The position numbers were made by a program, and so were the translations under genes. DNA of 52,859 nt from Patescibacteria group bacterium (GTDB taxonomy: Bacteria > Patescibacteria > ABY1 > JAGPKW01), in assembly GCA_021735565.1 (NCBI GenBank), contig JAIPGT010000001.1:1-52859 (forward strand), read 5' to 3'. The notes under the pieces are model-generated. The model worked only from the letters and a program-made list of their open reading frames with translations, had not been told where the DNA came from and did no database searches. Shown in pieces: positions 17,799 through 26,740 of this stretch (the stretch's first letter is position 1; every line of letters starts with the position of its first letter).

Positions 17799-17842
17799 AT
17801 GTTTACTATTTTTATAGTATTTTAAAATTAATTCATCAAAAA

Positions 17843-18211
17843 ATGAATAAAGAAGAATTAAAAAAATATAAAGAAATCCTTCTTAAAAACAAGGAAGAAA
17901 TAATAGAAAAATTATCTCAAATAGCCACAAGAGATAGTGATGGAGATTATACAGCTCTCCATGAAGAGTATGGTTCAGCAGACGAAGACAATGCTACAGA
18001 ATTAGCTGATCAATTAGATAAAAACTCACTTATAAATTCTTTTGTAAAAGATTTAAAGCAATATGAAAAAGCTTTAAAAAAAATAGAAAATGGAACTTAT
18101 GGAAAATGTGATCATTGTTCAGAAGAAATAGATAAAAAAAGGCTAGAATATTTTCCTAGCGCATTGTATTGTTCTTCTTGTCAAAGAAAAATAGAGAAAG
18201 ATGTTATCTAA
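17843..18211 (+). CDS. TraR/DksA-family zinc-finger protein
   Basis: The 122-residue product has an N-terminal coiled-coil-forming region with acidic residues (SADEDNATELADQLD, about 45-59) and a C-terminal four-cysteine zinc finger C89-x2-C92-x17-C110-x2-C113 (CDHC and CSSC). Members bind the RNA polymerase secondary channel and modulate initiation, often with ppGpp. Many short members are uncharacterised. The next gene, lspA, overlaps its last 11 bases; this dksA-like/lspA pairing is frequent in CPR genomes. Assignment to the family is firm; the exact regulatory role is not shown. Confidence 0.93.
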   Translation: MNKEELKKYKEILLKNKEEIIEKLSQIATRDSDGDYTALHEEYGSADEDNATELADQLDKNSLINSFVKDLKQYEKALKKIENGTYGKCDHCSEEIDKKRLEYFPSALYCSSCQRKIEKDVI

Positions 18212-18644
18212 AATAAAAAAACAAATATTTTTTGTTTCTTTTTTTATTATATTAATATTTGATAGACTTATCAAATCTTATTTTTTAAAAACTCCAGATA
18301 ATATTATTATAAATAAATACTTTTCCTTAGAATTATTTAAAAACTATGGTTTAAGTTTTGGTATAAATACAGAAAATTGGTTATCAATATTACTTTCTGT
18401 GTCTTTTTTTATTATATTAATTTTATTTTTAATATTAAATAAAAAAGATAAATATAATATAAATAATATTTTATTAATTTTAATTTTAATATCAACATCA
18501 AATCTTTATGATAGGATATATTATGGATATGTTATAGACTATTTTAATATTTTTAATTTAACTATTTTTAATTTAGTAGATGTATTTATTGTTATATTAA
18601 CAGGAGGGATTATATTTAAAATTTTAATAAAAAATGATAAATAA
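18201..18644 (+). CDS. lspA: Lipoprotein signal peptidase (signal peptidase II)
   Basis: Aspartyl protease of the cytoplasmic membrane that cleaves prolipoprotein signal peptides. The 147-residue product has four membrane segments and the family blocks DRLIKSYF (21-28), KNYGLSFGI (47-55), NLYDR (101-105, catalytic D104) and FNLVD (123-127, catalytic D127). Both catalytic Asp residues are present. Start ATG overlaps dksA by 11 bases; rlmH overlaps its end by 11 bases, so the three are translationally linked. Confidence 0.94.
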   Translation: MLSKIKKQIFFVSFFIILIFDRLIKSYFLKTPDNIIINKYFSLELFKNYGLSFGINTENWLSILLSVSFFIILILFLILNKKDKYNINNILLILILISTSNLYDRIYYGYVIDYFNIFNLTIFNLVDVFIVILTGGIIFKILIKNDK

Positions 18645-19059
18645 GATAAAACTAGTTACCTTTGGTAAAATCAAGGAAAAATATATTAAAGAAGGTATTT
18701 TTCAGTATTGCCAAAGATTACAAATGTTTTGTAAAATAGAAACAATAGAATTAAAAGATCAAGGAAAAGAAAATAATTCTAAAACTTTAGAAAGGTATAT
18801 AAATGAAAATACTTTTCTATTAGATGAAGAAGGAGAAGAATATAATTCTATTTCTTTTTCGGAATTTATAAAAAAAATGAATCACATGCCTACTTTTATA
18901 ATAGGGGGTTATGATGGCTTCAATTCCGAAATAAAAGAAAAATTTAATAAAATTTCTTTATCACAAATGACCATGATTCACGATATGACAAGGTTATTTT
19001 TATTTGAGCAGATTTATAGAAGTTTTATGGTTCTAAATAATAAAAAATATCATAAATAA
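18634..19059 (+). CDS. rlmH: 23S rRNA (pseudouridine1915-N3)-methyltransferase RlmH
   Basis: SPOUT-fold SAM methyltransferase acting on helix 69 of 23S rRNA in assembled ribosomes. The 141-residue product shows the diagnostic FIIGGYDGF and the C-terminal knot region LSQMTMIHDMTRLFLFEQIYR ending NNKKYHK. In most RlmH proteins the equivalent is S-x-MT-x-x-H with a similar EQIYRA tail. It overlaps lspA by 11 bases, and folC starts 2 bases after its stop. Confidence 0.95.
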   Translation: MINKIKLVTFGKIKEKYIKEGIFQYCQRLQMFCKIETIELKDQGKENNSKTLERYINENTFLLDEEGEEYNSISFSEFIKKMNHMPTFIIGGYDGFNSEIKEKFNKISLSQMTMIHDMTRLFLFEQIYRSFMVLNNKKYHK

Positions 19060-19061
19060 TT

Positions 19062-20402
19062 ATGCAAAAAAAGATTAAGAATTATAAAGAGTTAGAAGAA
19101 TTTTTGAAAAATTATTATAATTTATATAAAGGCAATTCTCCAAAATATGGAAAAACTGGAGTTGGTTTTAAAAAAAATGAATATATATTAGAAAAATTAG
19201 GACATCCTGAGAAAAAAATAAAATCAGTAAATATAATAGGAACTTCAGGAAAAGGATCAACTTCTAATTTCTTATTTAATTTAATAAAATCAGAAAACAT
19301 AAAAGTTGGGATGATAACATCCCCACATTTAATGGATATAAGAGAAAGAATAAAAATTAATGATGAATTAATATCAAAAGAAGATTTAAGATCCTGTGTA
19401 AATGTAATGATTCCTATTTTAGATGATTTAAAAAAGGAAAATTATACTATATCAGATTTTGAAATGATGTATTTTATTGGATTGTATTATTTTGCGAAAA
19501 AAGGATTAGAATTTCTTGTATTAGAAGCAGGAATGGGTGGAAAATATGATTATTCTAGGTTTTGTAATAATATAATTACTGTTATTACAAATGTTGGTAT
19601 AGATCATACTGCTTTTTTAGGTAAAACTAAACCTACAATATTAAGAGATAAGATGATGGGGGCAGAAAATTCAAAATATATAATTTCAGGAATAACTCAG
19701 AAAGTATTAAAAGATATATTAAAAGAACATTGTTTGCTAAATAATAAAAAACTTTCTTTTATTAAAGATGAGTTTAATTCAGAAAATATAATATTATCAG
19801 AATCAAATACAAAATTCGATTATGTAGATAAAAAAAATATTATCAAAAATATAAGATTAGACTTATTAGGAAAATTTCAAGCAACAAATGCAACAATAGC
19901 TTTAAAAACATATTTAAAATTAAAAGAATTAGGTATATTAAATAAGAAAATTGATGAAGATAAAATAAAGCATGCTTTAAATAGCTGTTTTTTTGGTGCA
20001 AGGCTTGAAATAATAAGTAAAAAACCTTTAATTATAGTAGATGGAGCTCATAATGAACATAAAATGAGTGCTCTTTGTAGATCTCTTAAAAAAATATATG
20101 GAAATAGAAAGTTTTTATGTATATTAGCTTTGAAATCAAATAAAGATGCAAAAGAAATATTAAAAAAAATAAAACCAATAGTAGAAAAGTTTATATTTAC
20201 TGAATTTAGTACAACAAAAAGCTTTACCGTAAAAGATTTAGGAAATATAGCGAATGATTTAGGTATAAAAAATTTCTCAAAAAGAAAAAATTTAAAAAAA
20301 GCTATAGAAAAAGGTAAAAAAGAAAGTAAAAATAATAATTTACCTTTATTAATAACTGGATCATTATATCTTGCAAGGGAAGTTAAAAATAACTTGAAAT
20401 AA
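19062..20402 (+). CDS. folC: Folylpolyglutamate synthase / dihydrofolate synthase (Mur-ligase family)
   Basis: ATP-dependent amide ligase adding glutamates to folates. The 446-residue product has the P-loop GTSGKGST (60-67), the omega-like segment MITSPHLMDIRERIKIN, VLEAGMGG with the metal-binding Glu, the NVGIDHTAFLG segment and the C-terminal domain start GARLEIISKKPLIIVDGAHNEH, all diagnostic for FolC rather than the Mur ligases. It lies 2 bases after rlmH. With glyA and folD elsewhere in the window it suggests a working one-carbon folate pool even if folate itself is scavenged. Confidence 0.94.
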   Translation: MQKKIKNYKELEEFLKNYYNLYKGNSPKYGKTGVGFKKNEYILEKLGHPEKKIKSVNIIGTSGKGSTSNFLFNLIKSENIKVGMITSPHLMDIRERIKINDELISKEDLRSCVNVMIPILDDLKKENYTISDFEMMYFIGLYYFAKKGLEFLVLEAGMGGKYDYSRFCNNIITVITNVGIDHTAFLGKTKPTILRDKMMGAENSKYIISGITQKVLKDILKEHCLLNNKKLSFIKDEFNSENIILSESNTKFDYVDKKNIIKNIRLDLLGKFQATNATIALKTYLKLKELGILNKKIDEDKIKHALNSCFFGARLEIISKKPLIIVDGAHNEHKMSALCRSLKKIYGNRKFLCILALKSNKDAKEILKKIKPIVEKFIFTEFSTTKSFTVKDLGNIANDLGIKNFSKRKNLKKAIEKGKKESKNNNLPLLITGSLYLAREVKNNLK

Positions 20403-20451
20403 TAAAAAAATAAAGTTAAAATGTTTAAAAAGAAAGTAAATTAAAGTCAAA

Positions 20452-21384
20452 ATGTTAAAAATAGACAATATATCAAAATCAATCAATGATACAAAAATCC
20501 TAAAAAATATTAGTTTAGAATTAAATGATGGAGAAATATTAGGGCTATTAGGTCCAAATGGAGCAGGAAAAACAACTCTTATGAGAATTATTACTGGTTA
20601 TTATAATAAAAATGCCGGAGAAGTAATTCTTGATGATAAAATAATAAATTATCAAAATATAGAATTTTTAAAAAAACAAATAGGATATTTACCTGAAAAT
20701 AACCCTTTATATGAAGATATGACTGTTGAAGAATATCTTAAATTTTGTTTAAGTATTCATGATATAAAAAAAGAAGAACATGATATAAAAATAAAAGAAG
20801 TAATAGAATCTTGTTCTATTAAAGATAGATTAAAAGATGATATAAAAACTCTATCAAAAGGTTTAAAACAAAGAGTTGGACTTGCAGGAGCTTTGATACA
20901 TAATCCAAAAATATTAATATTAGACGAACCTACAACAGGTTTAGACCCAAACCAAATTTTAGAAATTAGGGAATTAATAAAGAAAATATCAAAAAATAAA
21001 ACTATAATGATATCAACTCACATAATGCAAGAAGTAGAAGCAATATGTGATAGGGTAATAATTATAAATAAAGGAGAAATAGTTTTATCTTCAGATATAA
21101 ATGAAATAAAATCTAAAACAGAAAGCAATATATTAAAAGCAAAAATAAAAACAGAAGAAAATATATCAGATAGAGTAAAAAATGAAATATCAACAATAAA
21201 TAATGTTTTAGAGGTAAATACTAATTTTTCTTCAGGAGAAATTAATATAGAAATAAAAGTTGATTCTAATATAGATTTAAGACATGATTTCATGAAATAT
21301 ATACAAATTCATAATTATGATTTATTAGAAATTATTAAAAAGGAATCTACATTAGAAGATATTTTCAAAAAATTAACTAAATAA
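20452..21384 (+). CDS. ABC transporter ATPase (GldA/CcmA-like)
   Basis: The 310-residue ATP-binding subunit has Walker A GPNGAGKTT (34-42), Q loop, signature TLSKGLKQRVGLAGAL with an unusual K in place of the usual second G, Walker [14 protein letters not shown] and the switch H (STHIM). The C-terminal ~90 residues match the extra domain of GldA/NatA-type exporters. It is followed 5 bases later by an ABC-2 permease and, after a tRNA and udg, by a GldG-like protein, so it is probably the motor of a GldAFG-type exporter. The substrate is unknown. Confidence 0.93.
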   Translation: MLKIDNISKSINDTKILKNISLELNDGEILGLLGPNGAGKTTLMRIITGYYNKNAGEVILDDKIINYQNIEFLKKQIGYLPENNPLYEDMTVEEYLKFCLSIHDIKKEEHDIKIKEVIESCSIKDRLKDDIKTLSKGLKQRVGLAGALIHNPKILILDEPTTGLDPNQILEIRELIKKISKNKTIMISTHIMQEVEAICDRVIIINKGEIVLSSDINEIKSKTESNILKAKIKTEENISDRVKNEISTINNVLEVNTNFSSGEINIEIKVDSNIDLRHDFMKYIQIHNYDLLEIIKKESTLEDIFKKLTK

Positions 21385-21389
21385 TACTT

Positions 21390-22091
21390 ATGAAATTTTG
21401 GACTATAACAAAAAAAGAATTATTTTCTTATTTTAATTCAATAATGGCTTATATTGTAATAGGATTATTTTTAATATTAACTTCATTTTTATTCTTTAGA
21501 ACATTTTTTCTAGCAGGGCAGAATAATATGAGAGAATTTTTTGGATTAATCCCTTACACTTTTTTATTTTTACTTCCAGCAATAACCATGAGAAGCGTTT
21601 CTGAAGAAAAGAGATCAGGTACTCAAGAAATTTTAAAAACATCTCCAATCACAAGCTTTGATATTATATTTGGAAAGTTTTTAGGTGCTCTTATGTTTTT
21701 ATCAATAATATTATTATTATCACTAACTATACCAATAACATTATCTTATACAGGAGGATTAGATTTAGGAGTGATAATAAGTAGTTATTTAGGAGTTTTA
21801 TTATTAGGAGCATCATACATAGCAATAGGAATTTTTATTTCTTGTTTTACAAAAAATCAAATAGTTGCATTTTTAACAACAGTTGTTATATTGTTTTTAT
21901 TATTACTAATAGGACAACCTTATATAACCTTTATGCTTCCAAATTGGCTTGTTATTCCTTTTAAATATTTAGGAAGTATAGATCACTATAATAATCTGAT
22001 AAAAGGAGTTATTGATATAAAAAATTTAGTTTATTATTTTAGTATAATTTGTTTATTTAATTATTTAGCAATCAGAAAAATAGACAATTAA
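21390..22091 (+). CDS. ABC-2 family permease (GldF-like)
   Basis: The 233-residue integral membrane protein has six predicted segments (first about 14-35, last about 210-227) and the ABC-2 coupling-helix motif RSVSEEKRSGTQEILKTSPIT (about 69-88), characteristic of GldF/NosY-type permeases. It starts 5 bases after the ATPase gene. The probable third component (GldG-like) is separated from it by tRNA-Gln and udg. Confidence 0.92.
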   Translation: MKFWTITKKELFSYFNSIMAYIVIGLFLILTSFLFFRTFFLAGQNNMREFFGLIPYTFLFLLPAITMRSVSEEKRSGTQEILKTSPITSFDIIFGKFLGALMFLSIILLLSLTIPITLSYTGGLDLGVIISSYLGVLLLGASYIAIGIFISCFTKNQIVAFLTTVVILFLLLLIGQPYITFMLPNWLVIPFKYLGSIDHYNNLIKGVIDIKNLVYYFSIICLFNYLAIRKIDN

Positions 22092-22095
22092 TATT

Positions 22096-22166
22096 TACGA
22101 GATCGTCTAATGGTAGGACAACAGGTTCTGGACCTGTTTATCCTGGTTCGAATCCAGGTCTCGTAG
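22096..22166 (+). tRNA. trnQ: tRNA-Gln(CUG)
   Basis: A complete cloverleaf of 71 bases: acceptor TACGAGA/TCTCGTA, D arm GTCT..GGAC, anticodon stem ACAGG/CCTGT with loop TTCTGGA (anticodon CTG), four-base variable loop, T arm CCTGG-TTCGAAT-CCAGG. The weak U1-A72 pair is a known tRNA-Gln feature. Discriminator is G; the following CCG means CCA is not encoded. It begins 4 bases after the permease stop and is probably processed from the ABC operon transcript. Confidence 0.97.
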
Positions 22167-22198
22167 CCGTTTTCATATAAATAATTACATAATTTATT

Positions 22199-22792
22199 AT
22201 GTCTAAAAAAGAAAAATTAGAAATTTTATATGAAGAAACTTGTGATTGTATGAATTGTAAATTATGTACAACCAGAAAACACTATGTTTTTGGAGAAGGT
22301 AATCCTAATGCTTCTATAATGTTTATAGGAGAAGCTCCTGGGAGAGAAGAGGATGAAATTGGAAAGCCATTTGTAGGTCGTTCTGGTAAATTACTTACTG
22401 GAATTATTGAAAAAGGAATGCAAATAAAAAGAGAGGATGTATATATATCAAACATAGTAAAATGTAGACCAACAATAAATTTAGAAGGCAAAACAGATAG
22501 GGCACCAGAAAAAGATGAAATAAATAATTGTTGTTTTATACTTGAAAAACAAATAGAAATTATAAAACCAAAAGTTATCATAACATTAGGAAATCCCGCA
22601 ACAAGATTTATATTGAACACAAAACAGGGAATTACTAAAATACATGGTGTATTTGGTGAATATAAAAATATTAAGGTAATGCCTATTTATCATCCCTCAT
22701 ATATTTTAAGAAATGGTGGAGAAAATTCGCCACTTAAAAAAAATGTTTGGGAGGATATTAAAAAAGTTTTAACATATTTGAAAGAAAAATAA
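22199..22792 (+). CDS. Family 4 uracil-DNA glycosylase (4Fe-4S)
   Basis: Removes uracil from DNA at the start of base-excision repair. The 197-residue product has motif [17 protein letters not shown] (44-60) and HPSYILR (165-171). Four cysteines likely bind the iron-sulfur cluster: C20, C23, C89 and C111 or C112. This type (Udga) is common in thermophiles, archaea and many CPR bacteria that lack Ung. It sits between the ABC permease and the GldG-like gene on the same strand, spaced 4 bases from the latter. Confidence 0.93.
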   Translation: MSKKEKLEILYEETCDCMNCKLCTTRKHYVFGEGNPNASIMFIGEAPGREEDEIGKPFVGRSGKLLTGIIEKGMQIKREDVYISNIVKCRPTINLEGKTDRAPEKDEINNCCFILEKQIEIIKPKVIITLGNPATRFILNTKQGITKIHGVFGEYKNIKVMPIYHPSYILRNGGENSPLKKNVWEDIKKVLTYLKEK

Positions 22793-22796
22793 GCAT

Positions 22797-24305
22797 ATGA
22801 AACAAAAAATTTCAAAAAGAACACAAAATATAGTAATAGCGATACTTCTAATAAGTATTAATTTAATTGCTTTTAATCTTTTTCTAAGATTTGATTTTAC
22901 TAAAACCAAACAATATTCAGTTTCAAATTCTACGGTTGAAATACTAAAAAATATTGAAAATAATGTAAATATAAAAGTATTTTTTACTAAAGATTTACCA
23001 GCTAATTTAGTTGATTTATATCAATATACAGAAGATATTTTAAAAGAATATGAAGCTTATTCAAAAGGTAGAGTTAATATAAAATTTTTAGATCCAAATA
23101 CTGATGAAAAAATAGCAGAAGAAGCAAAAAATCTTGGAATTCAAGAATTACAATTAAATGATATAAAAAAAGATGAATTTGCTATTAAAAAAGGTTATTT
23201 AGGAATTCAAATTTCATATCAAGAAAAACAAGAAGTAATTCCTGTTGTTCAAAACATTTCTAATTTAGAATATGATATAACTTCAATAATATTAAGATTA
23301 ACAAGAGAAGAATCTAAAAACGTAGGATTTATATCTGATTATGGAGTTGAATCAGACTATTCAATAATAAAAGAAATTCTTTCAGAAAATTATGAAACTT
23401 CTGATATTAATTTAAAAGAGATTGAAAATATAGAAAACATAGACACTTTAATATTTCCATCTCCAAAAGAAGAATTACAAGAAGAAGATATAAATAAATT
23501 ACATAATTATTTAACAAATGGTGGTAATCTAGCTGTTTTTGTAAATAATTATGATATAGGGGAGGGGTTAGAACCTGTAGAAAATATTCATGGTTTAAAT
23601 AAATTTTTAGAAAAATATAATATAGAAATTGATAATAATTTAGTATTAGATAAATCTAATATGAAAATACCTTTTGGAGGTGGTTTTTTAACTTATTTTC
23701 TTCCATATCCATTTTGGATAGAAGTAAAAGAAACAGGATTTGAAACAAATAATCCAATTTTTGAAAATTTAAATAAATTATTATTTCCTTGGAGCTCTTC
23801 TATAAAAATTTTAGATGGAAATAGTAATACTAGAAGCTTTATAAAAACTACAAGCCATGCATGGGAACAAAAAGAAAATTTTAATTTAGATCCTAATTCA
23901 ATAGAAGAAAGTGAAAAATTAGAAAGATATAATCTTGCAGTTTTTTCTAATATAAAAAATGAAATAAATATTGAAGCTGAATCAGAAAATATAGAAAATA
24001 AAGATTCAAACTTAGCAGTATTTGGAAGCTCAAGAATAATATCTGACTCAATTATTCAAACAAATTCAGAAAATATTATATTTTTTGAAAATTTAGTTGA
24101 TTATTTAACAGAAGGGGAATCTTTAATAAGCATAAGAACTAAAAATATTGCATCATATCCTATAAAAGAATTAGATAGTAATAAAAAAAATATAATAAAA
24201 TTTGTAAATATTATATTTCCAACTTTATTAATTTCTTTGTTTGGAGTTTACTTATCTTTTAAAAAGAAAAAAACATCAAAAGAATATAAAAAACAACTAA
24301 ATTAA
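22797..24305 (+). CDS. GldG-like auxiliary component of ABC exporter
   Basis: The 502-residue product has an N-terminal membrane segment (about 10-29), the family hallmark LRFDFTKTKQYSVSNSTVEIL (about 31-51), a large extracytoplasmic domain with VNIKVFFTKDLPA and YDITSIILRLTREE, and a C-terminal membrane segment (about 472-490) with a short basic tail. This is the ABC-type gliding-motility auxiliary (GldG) architecture. In Bacteroidetes the family supports gliding; in CPR its role is unknown, and other gliding genes are not seen here. It probably partners the ATPase and permease at 20452-22091, although udg and tRNA-Gln lie between. Confidence 0.9.
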   Translation: MKQKISKRTQNIVIAILLISINLIAFNLFLRFDFTKTKQYSVSNSTVEILKNIENNVNIKVFFTKDLPANLVDLYQYTEDILKEYEAYSKGRVNIKFLDPNTDEKIAEEAKNLGIQELQLNDIKKDEFAIKKGYLGIQISYQEKQEVIPVVQNISNLEYDITSIILRLTREESKNVGFISDYGVESDYSIIKEILSENYETSDINLKEIENIENIDTLIFPSPKEELQEEDINKLHNYLTNGGNLAVFVNNYDIGEGLEPVENIHGLNKFLEKYNIEIDNNLVLDKSNMKIPFGGGFLTYFLPYPFWIEVKETGFETNNPIFENLNKLLFPWSSSIKILDGNSNTRSFIKTTSHAWEQKENFNLDPNSIEESEKLERYNLAVFSNIKNEINIEAESENIENKDSNLAVFGSSRIISDSIIQTNSENIIFFENLVDYLTEGESLISIRTKNIASYPIKELDSNKKNIIKFVNIIFPTLLISLFGVYLSFKKKKTSKEYKKQLN

Positions 24306-24308
24306 AAT

Positions 24309-25184
24309 ATGCAAAAAAAAGTAAAAAAAGCTATTATAGCAGTTGCGGGATTTGGCACTAGGTTTCTTCCTGCTACAAAAGCACAACCCAAAGAAATGCT
24401 TCCTATAATAGATAAACCTATAATACAGTATATAGTTGAAGAGGCAGTAAAGTCTGGGATAGAAGATATTATATTAGTAACAAATTATAATAAAAGATCT
24501 ATAGAAGATCATTTTGGAATTTCAAAAGAATTAGAATCTCATCTTGAAGAACAAGGAAAAACAAAATTTTTAAAAGAAATTAAAAACATACCAAATTTAG
24601 CAAATTTTATTTTTGTTAGACAAAAAAGTGGATATGGAAATGGATCACCAGTATTAGACGCAAAACACATCATAGGAGATGAACCTTTTGCTGTCTTATG
24701 GGGAGATGATTTATTTTTAAACAACAAAAAACCACATTTAAAACAACTTTTAGAAGCATATTACGAATATAATAGCCCAATTATAACAGCCATGGATATA
24801 GATGATGAAGGAACTAAAAAATATGGAGTTATAGAAGGTGAAGAAATAAAAGAGGGAATTATTAAAGTAAAAAAATTAACTGAAAAGCCAGGTCCTAAAA
24901 AAACAAAATCAAGAGTAGGATCTTTAGGTGGGTATATATTAACACCAGATATTTTTGAAGTTTTAGAAAAAACTCCATTAAATAATAAAAATGAATTATG
25001 TCTTGCAGATTCAATAGCTATTTATTCACAAAAAAATGATGTCTATGCAAAAAAAATAGAAGGAGAGTACAATGACACAGGAAACCCATTATCTTGGTTA
25101 AAAACTAATGTTGATTATGCATTAAAAAGGGAAGATATAAAAGAAGAATTTAAAAAATACCTCAAACAAAAAATAAATGAATAA
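24309..25184 (+). CDS. galU: UTP-glucose-1-phosphate uridylyltransferase
   Basis: Makes UDP-glucose for surface polysaccharides. The 291-residue product has the nucleotide-binding start AIIAVAGFGTRFLPATKAQPKEMLPIIDKP (positions 9-38), FVRQKSGYGNGSPVL, FAVLWGDDLF and LTEKPGPKKTKSRVGSLGGY, diagnostic for GalU. Canonical sequences read AGLGTR where this has AGFGTR. Length is typical. It follows the GldG-like gene by 3 bases and overlaps the next gene by 8. The epimerase at 48.8 kb could use the UDP-sugar. Confidence 0.96.
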   Translation: MQKKVKKAIIAVAGFGTRFLPATKAQPKEMLPIIDKPIIQYIVEEAVKSGIEDIILVTNYNKRSIEDHFGISKELESHLEEQGKTKFLKEIKNIPNLANFIFVRQKSGYGNGSPVLDAKHIIGDEPFAVLWGDDLFLNNKKPHLKQLLEAYYEYNSPIITAMDIDDEGTKKYGVIEGEEIKEGIIKVKKLTEKPGPKKTKSRVGSLGGYILTPDIFEVLEKTPLNNKNELCLADSIAIYSQKNDVYAKKIEGEYNDTGNPLSWLKTNVDYALKREDIKEEFKKYLKQKINE

Positions 25185-26358
25185 ATATCTATTTATACTC
25201 GGGAATAACTATGAACTATCTCTTATAGAAATTTTAAATTATTTTAAAAAGAATAATATTAAAATTATAAATAAAATTTATAGTAATATTTTTTTAATTA
25301 TAGAAACGGAAGAAATTATTAAAAAAGAAATTATTGAAAATTTTGGAGGAGTAATAAAATTTTGTAATTTTATAGAAGAAACAAAAAAAATAAATTCAGA
25401 AAAATTAGTTAATATAATAAAAGAATATAATATAAATGAAAAGATATTTTTTGGAATAAGTATTTATAATTTTGATATTAATATTAATAAAATAGGGTTA
25501 CAGATAAAAAATGAATTAAAAAGAAATAATATATCATCTAGATTTGTAACATCATCTCAAAAAGATTTATCTTCTGTTGTTGTTCAAAAAAATAAATTAC
25601 TTTCAAATAGGGGATTTGAATTTATAATTATAGAATTTCAGAATAAATATTTAATAGCAAAAACAGAATCTGTACAAGATTTTGAAAAATATTCATATTT
25701 TGACTTCGGAAGACCAAATAGAGACTCTAAATCAGGAATGTTGCCTCCAAAATTATGTAAAATAATGATAAATATATCAAACACTAAGAAAGACAGTATT
25801 ATCCTAGACCCATTTTGTGGTAGTGGGTCTTTAATACAAGAATTAATTTTATTAAAGTATAAAAATATAATAGGGACAGATATATCAGATAAGGCTATAG
25901 AAGATACTAGAAAAAATTTGGAATGGTTAAAAAATAATTTGGAAACAAAAATAAATCCAAGAATAGAAAATAAAGATGTAAAAAATTTAGATTTTGAAAG
26001 AGATAGTATAGACACAATAATAACAGAACCTTATTTGGGTCCTAATGATTTTAATCCAAAAAATATTAAAGAAATAATGGAAATAAAAAGAGATCTTGAG
26101 GATTTATATATAGAAGCATTTAGAAATTTTAAAAAAATTTTAAAAAGGGGTGGGGAAGTAATTATAATCTTTCCTATATTTAAAAATATACACGACGAAA
26201 TAAAATTTATACATTTGGATTTGTTAAAAAATATAGAAAATATTGGTTTTATAAAAAATAATTTTAATAAAGAATTTGATTTAAATTTAAAAGATTTTGT
26301 ATATTCTAGAGAAAATCAAAATATATATAGAGAAATACATAAATTTATAAAAAATTAG
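25177..26358 (+). CDS. SAM-dependent RNA methyltransferase of the TRM11/TrmG10 type
   Basis: The 393-residue product has a THUMP-like N-terminal region (about 1-165), the linker FDFGRPNRDSKSGMLPPKLCKIMIN, then a Rossmann methyltransferase domain with motif I DPFCGSGS (from D211) and motif IV TEPYLGP (about 286-292). The linker and motif layout match the archaeal/eukaryal family that methylates guanosine 10 in tRNA. Motif IV has TEPY instead of the more usual DPPY/NPPY for N2-guanine methylation, so substrate or chemistry may differ. It overlaps galU by 8 bases and is followed 1 base later by dgkA. It ends in TAG. Confidence 0.82.
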   Translation: MNKYLFILGNNYELSLIEILNYFKKNNIKIINKIYSNIFLIIETEEIIKKEIIENFGGVIKFCNFIEETKKINSEKLVNIIKEYNINEKIFFGISIYNFDININKIGLQIKNELKRNNISSRFVTSSQKDLSSVVVQKNKLLSNRGFEFIIIEFQNKYLIAKTESVQDFEKYSYFDFGRPNRDSKSGMLPPKLCKIMINISNTKKDSIILDPFCGSGSLIQELILLKYKNIIGTDISDKAIEDTRKNLEWLKNNLETKINPRIENKDVKNLDFERDSIDTIITEPYLGPNDFNPKNIKEIMEIKRDLEDLYIEAFRNFKKILKRGGEVIIIFPIFKNIHDEIKFIHLDLLKNIENIGFIKNNFNKEFDLNLKDFVYSRENQNIYREIHKFIKN

Positions 26359-26359
26359 A

Positions 26360-26740
26360 ATGAATAAAAATAAAAGGTTTTATAAATTATTGAAAAAATT
26401 TGGATATGCTTCAAACGGTATAAAGTTAGCAGTAACTAGACATACTAGTTTTGTGACACATATAATAATTAGTTTTTTAGTCTGTTTTTTAGCAATTTAT
26501 TTTAGAATAAACTCAATAGAATTAATGTTCGTTATATCAGCTATTTTTATTGTTTTAATAACGGAGTTAATAAATACAGCAATAGAAGAAAGTATAAATG
26601 GTTATACAAAAGAATTTAAAAGAGGATTCATGATATCAAAAGACTCAGCTGCAGGAGCAGTATTATTAGCAGTTTTTTACTCAATTATTATAGGAATTAT
26701 AGTTTTTGGTCCTAAATTTTATATCTTATTTTTTAAATAA
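26360..26740 (+). CDS. dgkA: Diacylglycerol kinase / undecaprenol kinase (DgkA family)
   Basis: Small integral membrane kinase that phosphorylates diacylglycerol or undecaprenol. The 126-residue product has three membrane segments and the family signature E69-LINTAIEE (69-77) followed by KDSAAGAVLLA (about 93-103). In Gram-positive and many divergent bacteria the substrate is undecaprenol, recycling the lipid carrier; this fits the envelope genes here, but the substrate is not shown by sequence. Its 3' end overlaps the convergent ychF by 15 bases. Confidence 0.93.
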   Translation: MNKNKRFYKLLKKFGYASNGIKLAVTRHTSFVTHIIISFLVCFLAIYFRINSIELMFVISAIFIVLITELINTAIEESINGYTKEFKRGFMISKDSAAGAVLLAVFYSIIIGIIVFGPKFYILFFK

